64,000 bases of DNA from Chloroflexota bacterium. Its GTDB lineage: Bacteria > Chloroflexota > Anaerolineae > UBA2200. The stretch covers positions 1 to 64,000 of the forward strand of contig JAUWJD010000013.1 of the NCBI GenBank assembly GCA_030607875.1. Direction: 5' to 3'. Each line of letters starts with the position of its first letter. The stretch's first letter is position 1. Under the pieces are notes generated by a model. The model made no database searches. It saw only the letters and a list, made by a program, of their open reading frames with translations, and was not told where the DNA came from. A program made the translations under genes and the position numbers. Below are positions 1 to 7,592 of the stretch, in pieces.

Positions 1-120
1 CCCGATCTACGAAAGGAGGTGCTTATCGAAATCGACCTATCCGATGTGCATACCTGGCCTTGCTACTCTTGGCAGGGCCCCGATTCGCCTCCCGCAAAAC
101 AGGCGACACCTTTTGGTTAA
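1..120 (+). CDS. possible 3' end of a gene entering from the left edge
   Basis: Frame 1 is open from the first base to a TAA at 118-120 (39 codons, ending in KQATPFG). It could be the tail of a gene that starts outside the window. An AAAGGAGG-like ribosome-binding sequence at 12-18 followed by GTG at 19 could instead start a 33-residue peptide. No family is recognised. Weak call, based only on an open frame at a contig edge. Confidence 0.2.
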   Translation, partial: PDLRKEVLIEIDLSDVHTWPCYSWQGPDSPPAKQATPFG

Positions 121-220
121 CTCACCGGGTTCTATTCAAGCTGAACGAGGAGAAACATGGCCGCAAAACGGGAATTGCTGATACAGAATGTTTCTGGTTT
201 GTGCAAGTCTTGGCTGCTTA

Positions 221-277
221 TACAGAGAGCTTCTGCATTATCATCCCCGGGGGCCTTTTATGCAGAGGAGTTCTGTA
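221..277. repeat. imperfect inverted repeat upstream of membrane protein
   Basis: Arms at 221-237 (TACAGAGAGCTTCTGCA) and 261-277 pair over 17 positions with about four mismatches around a GC-rich loop. It lies about 50 nt before the start of the membrane protein gene and could fold in its leader or end the preceding transcript. Function unknown. Confidence 0.35.
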
Positions 278-326
278 TGAGTATATGTTACACTGAACAT
301 CGATTCATTAACCTAGGAGGCGGACC

Positions 327-752
327 ATGCGTTTTCCGCACAAACGACGTTATACCCTGCTCTTCGTCATCACCATCATCCCGGCAGTACTGCTGGCGTC
401 CTTTTTCCTGTTCTTGGGCGTAGTTAATCTCATCAGCCCGGATGTTCCCGAGAGAGCACTGGCCGAGAACACCCTTGTTTGCGCCATGTTGATCCTAACT
501 GCAGCCGTTCTGATCTACGCGCTCTTTCGCCCTTACTCGGGTGGTTTCTTTCTGTGTATCTGTGCCGTGCCCTTCGGCTTCATTTTCAATGCTTTCCACC
601 TCTCCAATGCTCTCTACCCCTCTAGGGAAGTCGGCTATGCCCCTTTTTGGTCCGCCATAACCGGTCTGGTCCTGCTGCTTGGTGTGCTGTCCGTCATCCG
701 CGGTCGTCTCTCCCGACGGACAGCCTCAGAAGCCCCCGCACAAGCTTCTTGA
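327..752 (+). CDS. small four-helix membrane protein, function unknown
   Basis: The product is 141 residues. Four hydrophobic segments are visible at about residues 9-31, 45-65, 70-91 and 103-125, with a short basic, Ser/Ala-rich tail, so it is an integral inner-membrane protein. The ATG at 327 is preceded by a clear Shine-Dalgarno (CTAGGAGG, 313-320), which decides the start over open frames beginning further upstream. I recognise no family and see no catalytic motif. The stop codon is followed within 15 nt by another ribosome-binding site and ATG that give only a 14-codon reading frame. Confidence 0.7.
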   Translation: MRFPHKRRYTLLFVITIIPAVLLASFFLFLGVVNLISPDVPERALAENTLVCAMLILTAAVLIYALFRPYSGGFFLCICAVPFGFIFNAFHLSNALYPSREVGYAPFWSAITGLVLLLGVLSVIRGRLSRRTASEAPAQAS

Positions 753-766
753 AGGAGCGAGACTAC

Positions 767-811
767 ATGAACATCGTTTTCTACCTCTCTGGGGAAGTCG
801 GCCTGAGGTAG
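767..811 (+). pseudogene. aborted reading frame behind a strong ribosome-binding site
   Basis: GAAGGAG at 751-757 is well placed for the ATG at 767, yet the frame reads only MNIVFYLSGEVGLR before TAG at 809-811. It looks like the 5' stub of a second gene of the operon that lost its body, with repeats and an intron-like sequence following. A translated short peptide is the alternative. Confidence 0.3.
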
Positions 812-918
812 TGACGCGGCTTTGGATTCAGGAGAACAGTCCAGGGTGTTGTGGTGAGCTGATGAGTCGATAGCAGACAGCAACATATGCGGAACTGGGA
901 TTGGTCTAACAAATCGCT

Positions 919-1085
919 GGTGTGTCCTGCGAAGCGTCTTGAGCAAAGCGAAAGGCTGAAAAGCTGTCATCTGCTAACCGGTGCAAGTCCAGTCGTGGTA
1001 ACTGCCAGGGGGCCACGTAGTGGCGTGACCTAATGTGCGAAACCGAACTAGCCACGGTGGCAAGCAAGCGATTTACAGAGTACTG
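919..1085 (+). ncRNA. possible group II intron 5' fragment (domain I-like)
   Basis: The stretch opens with GTGTGTCC and contains blocks resembling bacterial group II intron domain I: AAGCGAAAGG near 955, GGTGCAAGTCC near 981, TAACTGCC near 999 and GTGCGAAACCGAA near 1036. No intron-encoded reverse transcriptase and no domain V follow, so it would be a truncated remnant. The resemblance was judged by eye; an Rfam covariance search would decide it. Confidence 0.35.
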
Positions 1086-1195
1086 CGTCAACAGTTCGTC
1101 CCGCTCGACGGGATCGCTAAACTTGAGCACCTGTTTTCACACAGCAATCTGACCAAAGAGGTTTAGCCACCTTCGGTGCACCAAGCAGTAAACCT
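1083..1195 (+). repeat. mosaic repeat, copy A
   Basis: It contains CAGTTCGTCCCGC, then an inner palindromic block beginning GCTAAACT (1113) and ending GGTTTAGC (1160-1167), then CACCTTCGGTGCACC and AAGCAGTA. The same modules, in other arrangements, occur near 16.76-16.86 kb and 19.96-20.16 kb. There is no ORF of its own. Confidence 0.45.
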
Positions 1196-1670
1196 GTTCG
1201 CCAGTAGTTCGTTTCCCTTGGGCGCGGCTTATCTCCCTTTCGCCGGGCTTCCACGATGGTGTGTAGGTCTGCTTCCGAATCTGCCTTTCCCCTTCCGTGC
1301 GAGTACACCATCGGATCACCGCTCGCCCACCGCGTCTTGCGAAATCTCTAGCCACTCTGAGCAGACACAGTCTGATTCTCACATCACTCGCTGGAATGAT
1401 CAGAAGTAGGCTCCTCTCGCAAGTCCCAACACACAGAAGCCCACTGACTCTTTTGAGCCAACAGGGAAGCCGTCGTAAGCTCCACATAGGCGTTGACGTC
1501 TCGATGTTGTTGTTTCATTGTTTGGTGTCACCGGGAATACTCATGTCAGAGCGCCTTGCTGGATCCCCGCCTACTCCACTGGCTCATAGTACTGAATTGC
1601 TTCTCCCTCACCACGCAGGTCCCGCCTCTGCGAAGCGACCGGAGGAAGTCCCCGAAGCATAGCGGAGTGG
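1196..1670. other. intergenic stretch with nothing recognisable
   Basis: No convincing gene is present. Open frames exist on both strands but have no ribosome-binding site and overlap one another. This looks like decayed DNA between the intron-like fragment and the repeat cluster. Confidence 0.4.
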
Positions 1671-1671
1671 G

Positions 1672-1740
1672 GCGTCCTGCCATCTGCGAAGCGTCCTGCC
1701 ATCTTTGGGGCAGGGCATTGAGGCAGGGCATTGAGGCAGG
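1672..1740. repeat. short tandem repeats
   Basis: GCGTCCTGCCATCT occurs twice (1672-1685 and 1691-1704). A 13-bp unit, CAGGGCATTGAGG, occurs twice in tandem (1711-1723 and 1724-1736) with a decayed third copy behind it. These are simple slippage-type repeats. Confidence 0.6.
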
Positions 1741-2090
1741 GTAGTGGGGCGGGGCGGCCATTCCGAGAAGCACACATCACAGCCCACAACAGGCATCCCC
1801 ACCACTGCCCGTCCGCTCCGCGCGCCTGCTGCAGAGACCTGGCGCCGTGTCGTCACGGCTTGGCCCGCATCCAATACCACAGACCCTGCGCCCCCCCCAG
1901 AGGCTGCACAGGGAACAGAGGGAACAGAGCGGCTTTCGATGGCTCTGCTTCCTCTGCACTCCCTGTGTACTGCGCGCAGCGTCAGGGTTCTGCGGCCTTC
2001 GCGAAGCACCTCCCGTCATAGCCATCGCCTTCCTCTGGGTATCCTCTCCCCAGAGACGATGCGGCGAGACCTTCGGCGGTCGCCCGAAGG

Positions 2091-2120
2091 TGCCCACGGG
2101 TGCCCACGGGTGCCCACGGG
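2091..2120 (+). repeat. 10-bp perfect tandem triplication
   Basis: TGCCCACGGG is repeated exactly three times (2091-2100, 2101-2110, 2111-2120), then followed by GCATGCAGAGCACATGCAGA. The latter recurs on the opposite strand near 19.98-20.01 kb. Confidence 0.7.
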
Positions 2121-2215
2121 GCATGCAGAGCACATGCAGAGCACGGACTGTCGCTATCTCTCAGGCGAGGCCGCGTGTTTGGCGGTGACATATGGGTAAT
2201 CACCCGTGCGAACTC

Positions 2216-2244
2216 TTGACAGAGCAGTGCTTTCGTGGTATACT
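2216..2244 (+). promoter_or_regulatory. sigma-70-type promoter of first P-domain gene
   Basis: TTGACA (2216-2221) and TATACT (2239-2244) are separated by exactly 17 bp. Transcription should begin near 2251, leaving an untranslated leader of about 290 nt before the ATG at 2542. Confidence 0.75.
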
Positions 2245-2250
2245 GAAAGG

Positions 2251-2541
2251 CAATCCAGGCATTGCCACACCGGCCGTGGTACGGTTCTCGTGGCAGCTCT
2301 ATCTCATATCCTGACGCCAGCCCAGACCGGTGGACAAACTGTGGCTGGCGTTTGTCTTGCTAACTTCTCAGATGGATTGCTCTCCCGATGCTGCCAGGTT
2401 ATGGGATGCACAAACACTTCTCGATCGGCCCTATGTGAGGAACACAGACGTCTCTATCCTGGCCGCTTGGACACAACTTCTTGGCTCATCAGATGCAGAG
2501 GATTCCGCTGTGGGAACAACAAGCAAAAAAGGAGGGGGAAA
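2251..2541 (+). ncRNA. conserved structured 5' leader, copy 1
   Basis: The leader is alignable over its length with the one at 4222-4508. It includes a stem ACGCCAGCC (2314-2322) with GGCTGGCGT (2343-2351), an invariant block GAACACAGACGTCTCTATC, and AAAGGAGGGGGAAA just before the start. In the other copy the stem's second arm changes to give a G-U pair, so pairing is kept. Open frames run through it, but substitutions between copies fall almost evenly on the three codon positions, which argues for RNA, not protein. No known riboswitch class was recognised. Confidence 0.5.
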
Positions 2542-3810
2542 ATGAGACAGCTCTTGGCAAGTAGGAATCTCAGGTTGTGGGGCATTCGATTGACATGGGT
2601 CTTGCTGCTATTGGCAACGTTGGGCTCGGGAGTGGTCTATGCTCAGGACGGCGAGGAGCAGCCTGAGCCTGACACGCCTCTTGCTCAGCCAGAGAGAACG
2701 AGTTTACCTCTTGTGCCCGTGGATATGGTCTATGTGGCAGAGGTGGCGGTTGCAACGGTTGCCCAACTCGAGCAGTTGTTGGCGATGGGGCATGCCTGTG
2801 CGGACCTTGGCGTCTGCTCTCTGGAGGTTAGCGGGGACGAACTGTCGGCGCTGAAGGAAGCTGGCCTGGAGGTCGCCGTGGTGGAGCAGGCCATCAAGTT
2901 CTCAAGCGAGGCTCCTGAGGCTCCGCCGCCACCTCAACCTTCGCGATATGGGGTCAATACCACTAACTATAACATCCCCGACCGCACTGCGGGCGGGTAT
3001 GGCTTCAACTGGTCATTTGTCGACATTGCGGGAGCGACGGCGGGGGCCAGGGTGACCAAGGTGAAGTACACGGTCCGGATTGTGCACTCGTGGGTTGGCG
3101 ATCTGCTGGTCAAGCTGGGGCACGCCTCCCCAACATACGTTACCGTGTGGAACCGGCTCGGAGGCACCACTGACGGCGGCAATGACGATGACACGGCCAA
3201 CGATAACGACATCTTTCTGAACGGCCGCTGGGAGTACACTGCCTTTGACGACGACTTGGTCAACCAGAGGTGGTATCTGAACGTCTGGGACCAGGCCTAT
3301 GGAGACACGGGCTACATTGACTACTTCCAGCTCTGGGTCTATTACCGCGCCAATCAGCCGCCGACCAATGGCCTCGTCAACCCGAACAGCGGCAACTCGA
3401 ACTGCGGACAGCTTGTGTACTTTTACACCTACCACTACGACAATGATGGCAATGGCGACATCAAGGCTGCCCGGTTCCACGTCGGTCGCAATTCAGCGCC
3501 CAAGTCGTTGGCCGGAAATGCCGTGTTCAACTACCACGTGCCCAGCAACACGCTCAGGATCCGCAACAACAACGGCACTAAATGGTGGGGCGGCAAGACG
3601 GTAGGAAGTCTCAACGTGGTGCAGAACGCCCAGGCCAAAGTCTACTGTAACCTGACTACGGTGACCAAGGCCGGCAACATGATACGGGTGCGCTGGGCGG
3701 TTGTGTTCAAGTGTACGTTCAGGTCGACCAAGAAGATGTACACAAAGACCAGGGACCAGTGGGGAGCGGCTACGCCGCTGCAGCAGAAGGGTACCTGGAG
3801 GGTCAACTAG
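2542..3810 (+). CDS. secreted protein with proprotein-convertase P-domain, paralogue 1
   Basis: The product is 422 residues. A signal peptide covers residues 1 to about 34 (basic start, Leu-rich core, ending VVYAQ). Next come an acidic/Pro linker and a region (about 60-120) that resembles prodomains: EVAVATVAQLEQLL and SALKEAG. A beta-sandwich P-domain of about 140 residues follows, with VRIVHSWVGDLLVKLGH, WNRLGG, Asp-rich DDDTANDNDIF and GDTGYIDYFQLWVYY. The C-terminal 120 residues (from RFHVGRNSAP) match no family I know and are nearly identical in the neighbouring paralogue. No catalytic triad is present, so it is probably an exported structural or binding protein. The start at 2542 is set by AAAGGAGGGGG and by the signal peptide; the frame is open upstream but would bury the signal. 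Confidence 0.75.
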   Translation: MRQLLASRNLRLWGIRLTWVLLLLATLGSGVVYAQDGEEQPEPDTPLAQPERTSLPLVPVDMVYVAEVAVATVAQLEQLLAMGHACADLGVCSLEVSGDELSALKEAGLEVAVVEQAIKFSSEAPEAPPPPQPSRYGVNTTNYNIPDRTAGGYGFNWSFVDIAGATAGARVTKVKYTVRIVHSWVGDLLVKLGHASPTYVTVWNRLGGTTDGGNDDDTANDNDIFLNGRWEYTAFDDDLVNQRWYLNVWDQAYGDTGYIDYFQLWVYYRANQPPTNGLVNPNSGNSNCGQLVYFYTYHYDNDGNGDIKAARFHVGRNSAPKSLAGNAVFNYHVPSNTLRIRNNNGTKWWGGKTVGSLNVVQNAQAKVYCNLTTVTKAGNMIRVRWAVVFKCTFRSTKKMYTKTRDQWGAATPLQQKGTWRVN

Positions 3811-3857
3811 CTTCGACACGGCAGTGCACCGAACCGGTGGCGTTGTAGGTGAGTTCA

Positions 3858-3896
3858 AGGCCAGGGTCCGCTATGCAGCACGGAGGGCCCTGGCCT
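3858..3896 (+). terminator. terminator-like hairpin after paralogue 1
   Basis: AGGCCAGGG (3858-3866) pairs with CCCTGGCCT (3888-3896) around a 21-nt loop. ATATGGGGCCCTTTT follows. The arrangement is repeated after paralogue 2. Confidence 0.5.
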
Positions 3897-3935
3897 ATCA
3901 TATGGGGCCCTTTTGCCGGCTGCCGCCCAAGCCGG

Positions 3936-4180
3936 GCCGGTGCCTCCTTCGACTTGCCCCGTGTCCCATACCACAGACCCCGCGCTCCCCAGAGGCTACA
4001 CAGCGAACAGAGGGTACAGAGGGAGCAGAGGGAGCAGAGCGGCCTTCGATGGCTCTGCTTCCTCTGCACTCCCTGTGTACTGCGCGCAGCGTCAGGGTTC
4101 TGCGACCTTCGCGAAGCACCGCGCTATCTCTCAGGCGAGGCCGCGTGCTCGGCGGTGAGATGTGGGTTGTCACCAGACGC
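3936..4180 (+). repeat. palindromic CAGAG-rich repeat upstream of paralogue 2
   Basis: Left arm CACAGCGAACAGAGG and right arm CCTCTGCACTCCCTGTG form a long imperfect hairpin. TCAGGGTTCTGCGACC and a block containing CAGGCGAGGCCGCGTG follow. The same sequence stands at 1905-2010 and 2157-2192. The last block recurs inverted at 58497-58545, so it is a dispersed repeat and not only part of the tandem duplication. Confidence 0.65.
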
Positions 4181-4186
4181 GAGCTT

Positions 4187-4215
4187 TTGACACAGCAGTG
4201 CTTTCGTGGTATGAT
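4187..4215 (+). promoter_or_regulatory. sigma-70-type promoter of second P-domain gene
   Basis: TTGACA (4187-4192) and TATGAT (4210-4215) have a 17-bp spacer, at the same position relative to the gene as in the first copy. The -10 differs by one base from the first copy and may be a little weaker. Confidence 0.7.
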
Positions 4216-4221
4216 TAGAGT

Positions 4222-4508
4222 AATCGAGGCATCGCTACCTCGGCCGTGGTGCGGCTCTCGTGGCAGCTCCATTTCAGATCCTGACGCCAGCCCGGTTCGG
4301 TGGATGAGCCGTGGCTGGTGTTTGTCGTGTTACTTTCTCAGACTGAGCGATGTCCCGATCCTGTCAGGTTATCGGACGGACAAGCACTACTCGAACGGCC
4401 CTTGGTGAGGAACACAGACGTCTCTATCATGCCTGCTTGGACACAAGTGCTTGCTTTTTCAGAGGCAGAGGGTCCCGCTGTGGGAATGACAAGAAAAGGA
4501 GGGGGAAA
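4222..4508 (+). ncRNA. conserved structured 5' leader, copy 2
   Basis: It corresponds to the leader at 2251-2541. The stem is ACGCCAGCC (4284-4292) with GGCTGGTGT (4313-4321), one pair changed to G-U. The CAGACGTCTCTATC block is unchanged. The 3' end carries AAAAGGAGGGGGAAA directly before the ATG. Confidence 0.5.
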
Positions 4509-5792
4509 ATGAGACAGCTCTTGGCACGTGGGAAGCTCACGTTGTGGGGCATTCGTTTGACATTGGTGTTGCTGCTTGTGGCAACGTTGGGCTCGGGAGT
4601 GGTCTATGCTCAGGAGGGCCCAGACGTGGCGGAGACAGAACTGAGCGGCGAGCCGACAGAGGAATCTGCTGATGCCCCGGAGCGAACAAGGGTACCACTT
4701 GCTCCGGTGGATACGATCTACGTGGCAGAGGTGGCGGTGGCAACGGCTGCGCAACTGGAGCAGTTGTTGGCGATGGGGTATGCCTGTGCGGACCTTGGGG
4801 CCTGCCGGCTGGAGGTGAGCGGGGACGAACTGTCAGCGCTGAAGGAAGCAGGCCTGGAGGTCGTGGTGGTGGAGCAGGCCATCAAGTTCTCCACCGAGGC
4901 TCCTGAGGCTGCGGCGATGGCTGAGGCTTGGCGGTATGGCTGGAACGGCGGCAATATTTGGATCCCGGACGGCGCCGGGTCTGCGGGGAGTGGTGCCGTC
5001 GTCGGAGGAGCGCCGGCAGGGTCCGTGGTGACCAGGATCAGGTACGAAATGCGAATTGTGCACACGTATCCCGGCGATCTTGTGGTCAAGCTGGGACACG
5101 ACAACCCGGCCAGGTATATCACCATATGGAACCGGCTCGGAGGCACCGATGACGGCGGCTTTGACGATGACGCGGCCTCTGATGAGGACATCTTCCTGAA
5201 CAACCGCTGGGAGAATGTCTTCTTTGACGGCGACTTTGTCAACCAGACATGGTGGATGTACGCCTGGGACAAGGCTGCGGTCGACACGGGCTACATTGAC
5301 TACATAGAGGTCTGGGTCTACTACAACGTGGGCAACAACCCGCCGTTCAATGGTGCTATCAACCCGAACAATGGCGGCGCTGCCTGTGGGACCATCCGCT
5401 ACTTCGTCACCTACCACTACGACAATGACGGTTGCAACGACTTGAAGGCTTGCCGGTTCCACGTCGGGCGCAATTCAGCGCCCAAGTCGTTGGCCGGGAA
5501 TGCCGTGTTCAACTACCACGTGCCCAGCAACACGCTCAGGATCCGCAACAACAACGGCACGAAATGGTGGGGCGGCAGGCCGGTTGGGAGTATGAACGTG
5601 GTGCAGAACAACCAGGCCAAAGTGTACTGTAACCTGACTACGGTGACCAGGATTGGCAACATGATACGGGTGCGCTGGGCCGTCGAGTTCAAGTGTACGT
5701 TCAGGGGCGGCAAGAAGATGTACCTCAAGACCAGGGACAGGCAGGGAGCGGCTGCGCCGCTGAAACAGAAGGGTACCTGGACTGTCTGGTAG
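4509..5792 (+). CDS. secreted protein with proprotein-convertase P-domain, paralogue 2
   Basis: The product is 427 residues with the same layout as its upstream paralogue: signal peptide (1-34), Glu-rich linker, prodomain-like region, P-domain (about 140-275, with MRIVHTYPGDLVVKLGH, WNRLGG, GFDDDAASDEDIF and VDTGYIDYIEVWVYY) and the unknown C-terminal module. The P-domains differ at many residues, while the C-terminal module (from CRFHVGRNSAP) and its DNA are almost unchanged, suggesting gene conversion or strong constraint on that part. The protein should be exported; Asp-rich loops suggest calcium binding, as in other P-domains. No enzyme domain is present. The start follows the same ribosome-binding site as copy 1. 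Confidence 0.75.
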   Translation: MRQLLARGKLTLWGIRLTLVLLLVATLGSGVVYAQEGPDVAETELSGEPTEESADAPERTRVPLAPVDTIYVAEVAVATAAQLEQLLAMGYACADLGACRLEVSGDELSALKEAGLEVVVVEQAIKFSTEAPEAAAMAEAWRYGWNGGNIWIPDGAGSAGSGAVVGGAPAGSVVTRIRYEMRIVHTYPGDLVVKLGHDNPARYITIWNRLGGTDDGGFDDDAASDEDIFLNNRWENVFFDGDFVNQTWWMYAWDKAAVDTGYIDYIEVWVYYNVGNNPPFNGAINPNNGGAACGTIRYFVTYHYDNDGCNDLKACRFHVGRNSAPKSLAGNAVFNYHVPSNTLRIRNNNGTKWWGGRPVGSMNVVQNNQAKVYCNLTTVTRIGNMIRVRWAVEFKCTFRGGKKMYLKTRDRQGAAAPLKQKGTWTVW

Positions 5793-5837
5793 CTTCGACA
5801 AGGCAGTGCACCGAATCGGTGGCGTTGTAAGCGAGTT

Positions 5838-5880
5838 CAAGGCCAGGGTTCGCCATGCAGCACGGCGGGCCCTGGCCTTG
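5838..5880 (+). terminator. terminator-like hairpin after paralogue 2
   Basis: CAAGGCCAGGG (5838-5848) pairs perfectly with CCCTGGCCTTG (5870-5880), with ATATGGGGCCCTTTT behind. It has two more pairs than in copy 1. Confidence 0.55.
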
Positions 5881-5910
5881 CATATGGGGCCCTTTTGCCC
5901 TTGCCTTTGC

Positions 5911-6376
5911 TGGGCGCTACCTCCTTCGACTTGCCTGTTCCCATACTACAGAGACTACACAGACTACAGAGTGCAAACGGGCCTGTGAAACGAGTTTGCT
6001 GCGATGAGCAATTCGGACCGATTTACGCGTCGCTGTACTTGAATGATTCTTCGTATCTTTCGTGGCATTTAGTGAGTTCCGTGTGCCAGCACCGAGTTCT
6101 GGCTAAACTCCAGCAGGCCTGTTACCTAGTCTGTCATTGCGAGAGAAGCGAAGCAATCTCCACTTGGGAAAAGGGGATTGCTCATCTGCACCCTGTTCGG
6201 GCCACAATCTCGCCGCCGTCCGTCGCGAGCGACACATACTGGTGCGGGAGCGCGACCTTGCCACAACCCTGTATCTTGTACCCGTGATTTGACCAAATAG
6301 AACATCTGTGCCGTGCTCCCACCCATGACAACTTGCAGCAACACACCCACCACCCACTACCCGCTACCCACTCACC
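5911..6376. repeat. intergenic repeat cluster without a gene
   Basis: It holds a short-period block (ACTACAGAGACTACACAGAC, 5945-5964) and a palindromic element at 6133-6161 (GTCATTGCGAGAGAAGCGAA then GCAATCTCC), of a type scattered in many bacterial genomes. A periodic C-rich block (CACCCACCACCCACTACC) runs from about 6340. No coding region was seen. Confidence 0.5.
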
Positions 6377-6380
6377 CAGT

Positions 6381-6409
6381 TTGACAAAATCGCAGTTCTA
6401 TCATATACT
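6381..6409 (+). promoter_or_regulatory. promoter of PadR regulator 1
   Basis: TTGACA (6381-6386), 17-bp spacer, TATACT (6404-6409). The predicted start of transcription is about 6416, just upstream of the palindromic operator. Confidence 0.75.
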
Positions 6410-6420
6410 TGGATCCAATG

Positions 6421-6436
6421 ATATTGAATTCAATAT
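6421..6436. promoter_or_regulatory. perfect 16-bp operator palindrome
   Basis: ATATTGAATTCAATAT is a perfect palindrome, and AATTCAATTGG directly behind repeats its half. It lies between the -10 box and the ribosome-binding site of the PadR gene, where a bound dimer would block transcription. Autoregulation is inferred. Confidence 0.65.
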
Positions 6437-6460
6437 AATTCAATTGGAGAGGTTCACCAC

Positions 6461-7048
6461 ATGGGATCAAGGCAGGCTCACGCAGGGGATAAGCACGGCT
6501 CTCGCTGCAACGGAGAAGCTCGAGAATGCCATCATCACCGCTCAGAAAGAGCGCGCATGTGGCGTGAGCAGGTGCGGCGCTTCTTGGAGCTTGAGGGGCA
6601 CGAACATTGGTTCTTCGGTGGGCGGCGCTTTTTGGCCTGGTGGGCCCCCGGCGGCCCGCCCTCCGTCAATCCATTTGTGGGCTTGATGCTCAGCAAAGGC
6701 GGCGGAATCTTGCCTCTTTTGGTCCTGCACCTGCTGTCGGAAGGCCATCGCTATGGCAATGACATCATGCGCAGGATCGAGGCGCACACCATGGGTACCT
6801 GGGCGGGCAATCCCGGTGCCATCTATCCCTTGCTGCGCTTGCTCGAGCGGCAGGGGTTGCTCAAGGGTGAGTGGCAAGACCAGACCAAGCGAACGCGCCG
6901 CATATACCAACTGACGAAGGCTGGCCGGGAAGAGCACGCCACGCTGAAAGAACTGCTCAAACCTGGACTGCAGGAAGCTGTTGAGGTCATGCAAGCGCTT
7001 TTTGACGAACTGTATGGAGAGGCAGAGGCCACTGCTGAGCAGCAATAG
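6461..7048 (+). CDS. PadR-family transcriptional regulator 1
   Basis: The product is 195 residues. The winged-helix core is at about 80-160: GILPLLVLHLLSEGHRYG, then GNPGAIYPLLRLLERQGLL and TRRIYQLTKAGREE, typical of PadR. A C-terminal helix (about 165-190) should make the dimer arm. The first 60 residues are unusual, His/Cys/Arg-rich and then Trp/Phe/Gly-rich (HWFFGGRRFLAWW), and could sense a ligand or metal. ATG 6461 follows GGAGAGG (6446-6452) at 8 nt. PadR proteins usually repress their own promoter and a neighbouring transport or envelope gene; here the next gene is a 78-residue protein. Confidence 0.85.
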   Translation: MGSRQAHAGDKHGSRCNGEARECHHHRSERARMWREQVRRFLELEGHEHWFFGGRRFLAWWAPGGPPSVNPFVGLMLSKGGGILPLLVLHLLSEGHRYGNDIMRRIEAHTMGTWAGNPGAIYPLLRLLERQGLLKGEWQDQTKRTRRIYQLTKAGREEHATLKELLKPGLQEAVEVMQALFDELYGEAEATAEQQ

Positions 7049-7075
7049 CGTACTGCTTGACCATGGGATGAAGGC

Positions 7076-7102
7076 AATGGGCCGACTTGCTGTCGGCCCA
7101 TT
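7076..7102 (+). terminator. hairpin between PadR 1 and the next gene
   Basis: AATGGGCCGAC (7076-7086) pairs perfectly with GTCGGCCCATT (7092-7102) around TTGCT. There is no T-run, so it may attenuate or protect RNA instead of terminating fully. Confidence 0.5.
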
Positions 7103-7278
7103 GGAAGGCAGTGCGTCTCCAGCACCCCCTGGGACCCGGGCGGGGTACGTGGGGGGGGCTGTGTACTGCCAGATACCGGGGTTCCCGGGCCGGGCACATG
7201 CCTTCATTGTGATTGTAGCACAGGTGATGGCAGATGCCAAGGTTCGCTGGGAGCCTCAGCGAAAGGAGGTGAGAGAGA

Positions 7279-7515
7279 ATGGAGAAGGTGATCACAGAAT
7301 GCCGAGTCGTCGAGACCGATGATGGGTTTCGTATCGAGGTGAAGGGCGACAAGGAAGCCATACGCGCCTGGATCAAGCACTTCCGGCCGTGGTCTCGGAT
7401 GCGCCGAGCACGCCGCTTTGCCTTCGATCCATGTGGCCCCTTTGGGTGGCACCATGGATTCTGGCATTGCGGACACGAGGAAGGCGCAGAGCCCGAGCAA
7501 GAGAAGGAGGAATAG
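7279..7515 (+). CDS. 78-residue protein following PadR
   Basis: Hypothetical protein with a charged N-terminal half that could form a beta-alpha fold (MEKVITECRVVETDDGFRI), then an Arg/Trp/His-rich stretch (WSRMRRARRF, GWHHGFWHCGH) and a Glu-rich tail. AAAGGAGGTG (7262-7271) is placed 7 nt before the ATG. It lies 230 bp behind the PadR gene and probably shares its transcript. The aromatic/His run resembles the unusual N-terminus of the PadR protein, so the two may belong to one response. No family recognised. Confidence 0.65.
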   Translation: MEKVITECRVVETDDGFRIEVKGDKEAIRAWIKHFRPWSRMRRARRFAFDPCGPFGWHHGFWHCGHEEGAEPEQEKEE

Positions 7516-7558
7516 CCAGCCTGCTGTAGGTTATGGCCGATCTTGCCGAACAGGGTGA

Positions 7559-7592
7559 AATGGAGCGGGTGCATGATTGCGCCCGCTCCATT
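7559..7592. terminator. bidirectional terminator between convergent genes
   Basis: AATGGAGCGGGTGC (7559-7572) pairs with GCGCCCGCTCCATT (7579-7592), a 14-bp stem with one G-T pair. It ends right at the miaB stop codon, so it can serve both the 78-residue gene and miaB. Confidence 0.65.

Larger units (their letters stand above)
1846..5910 (+). repeat. tandem segmental duplication, unit about 2 kb
   Basis: Two units, roughly 1846-3935 and 3936-5910, share the same order of parts: a palindromic CAGAG-rich block, a block containing CAGGCGAGGCCGCGTG, a promoter, a leader of about 290 nt, a P-domain gene and a terminator-like hairpin. After the second unit the beginning of the unit recurs once more (CTTCGACTTGCC near 5925), consistent with unequal crossing-over. 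The boundaries are approximate. Confidence 0.75.

Noticed and set aside
2330-2545. 71-codon upstream frame overlapping the P-domain start by ATGA, with a 70-codon equivalent at 4300-4512
   Set aside because: The frame is kept in both copies, but substitutions fall about evenly on the three codon positions and there is no ribosome-binding site, so a structured leader RNA is more likely.
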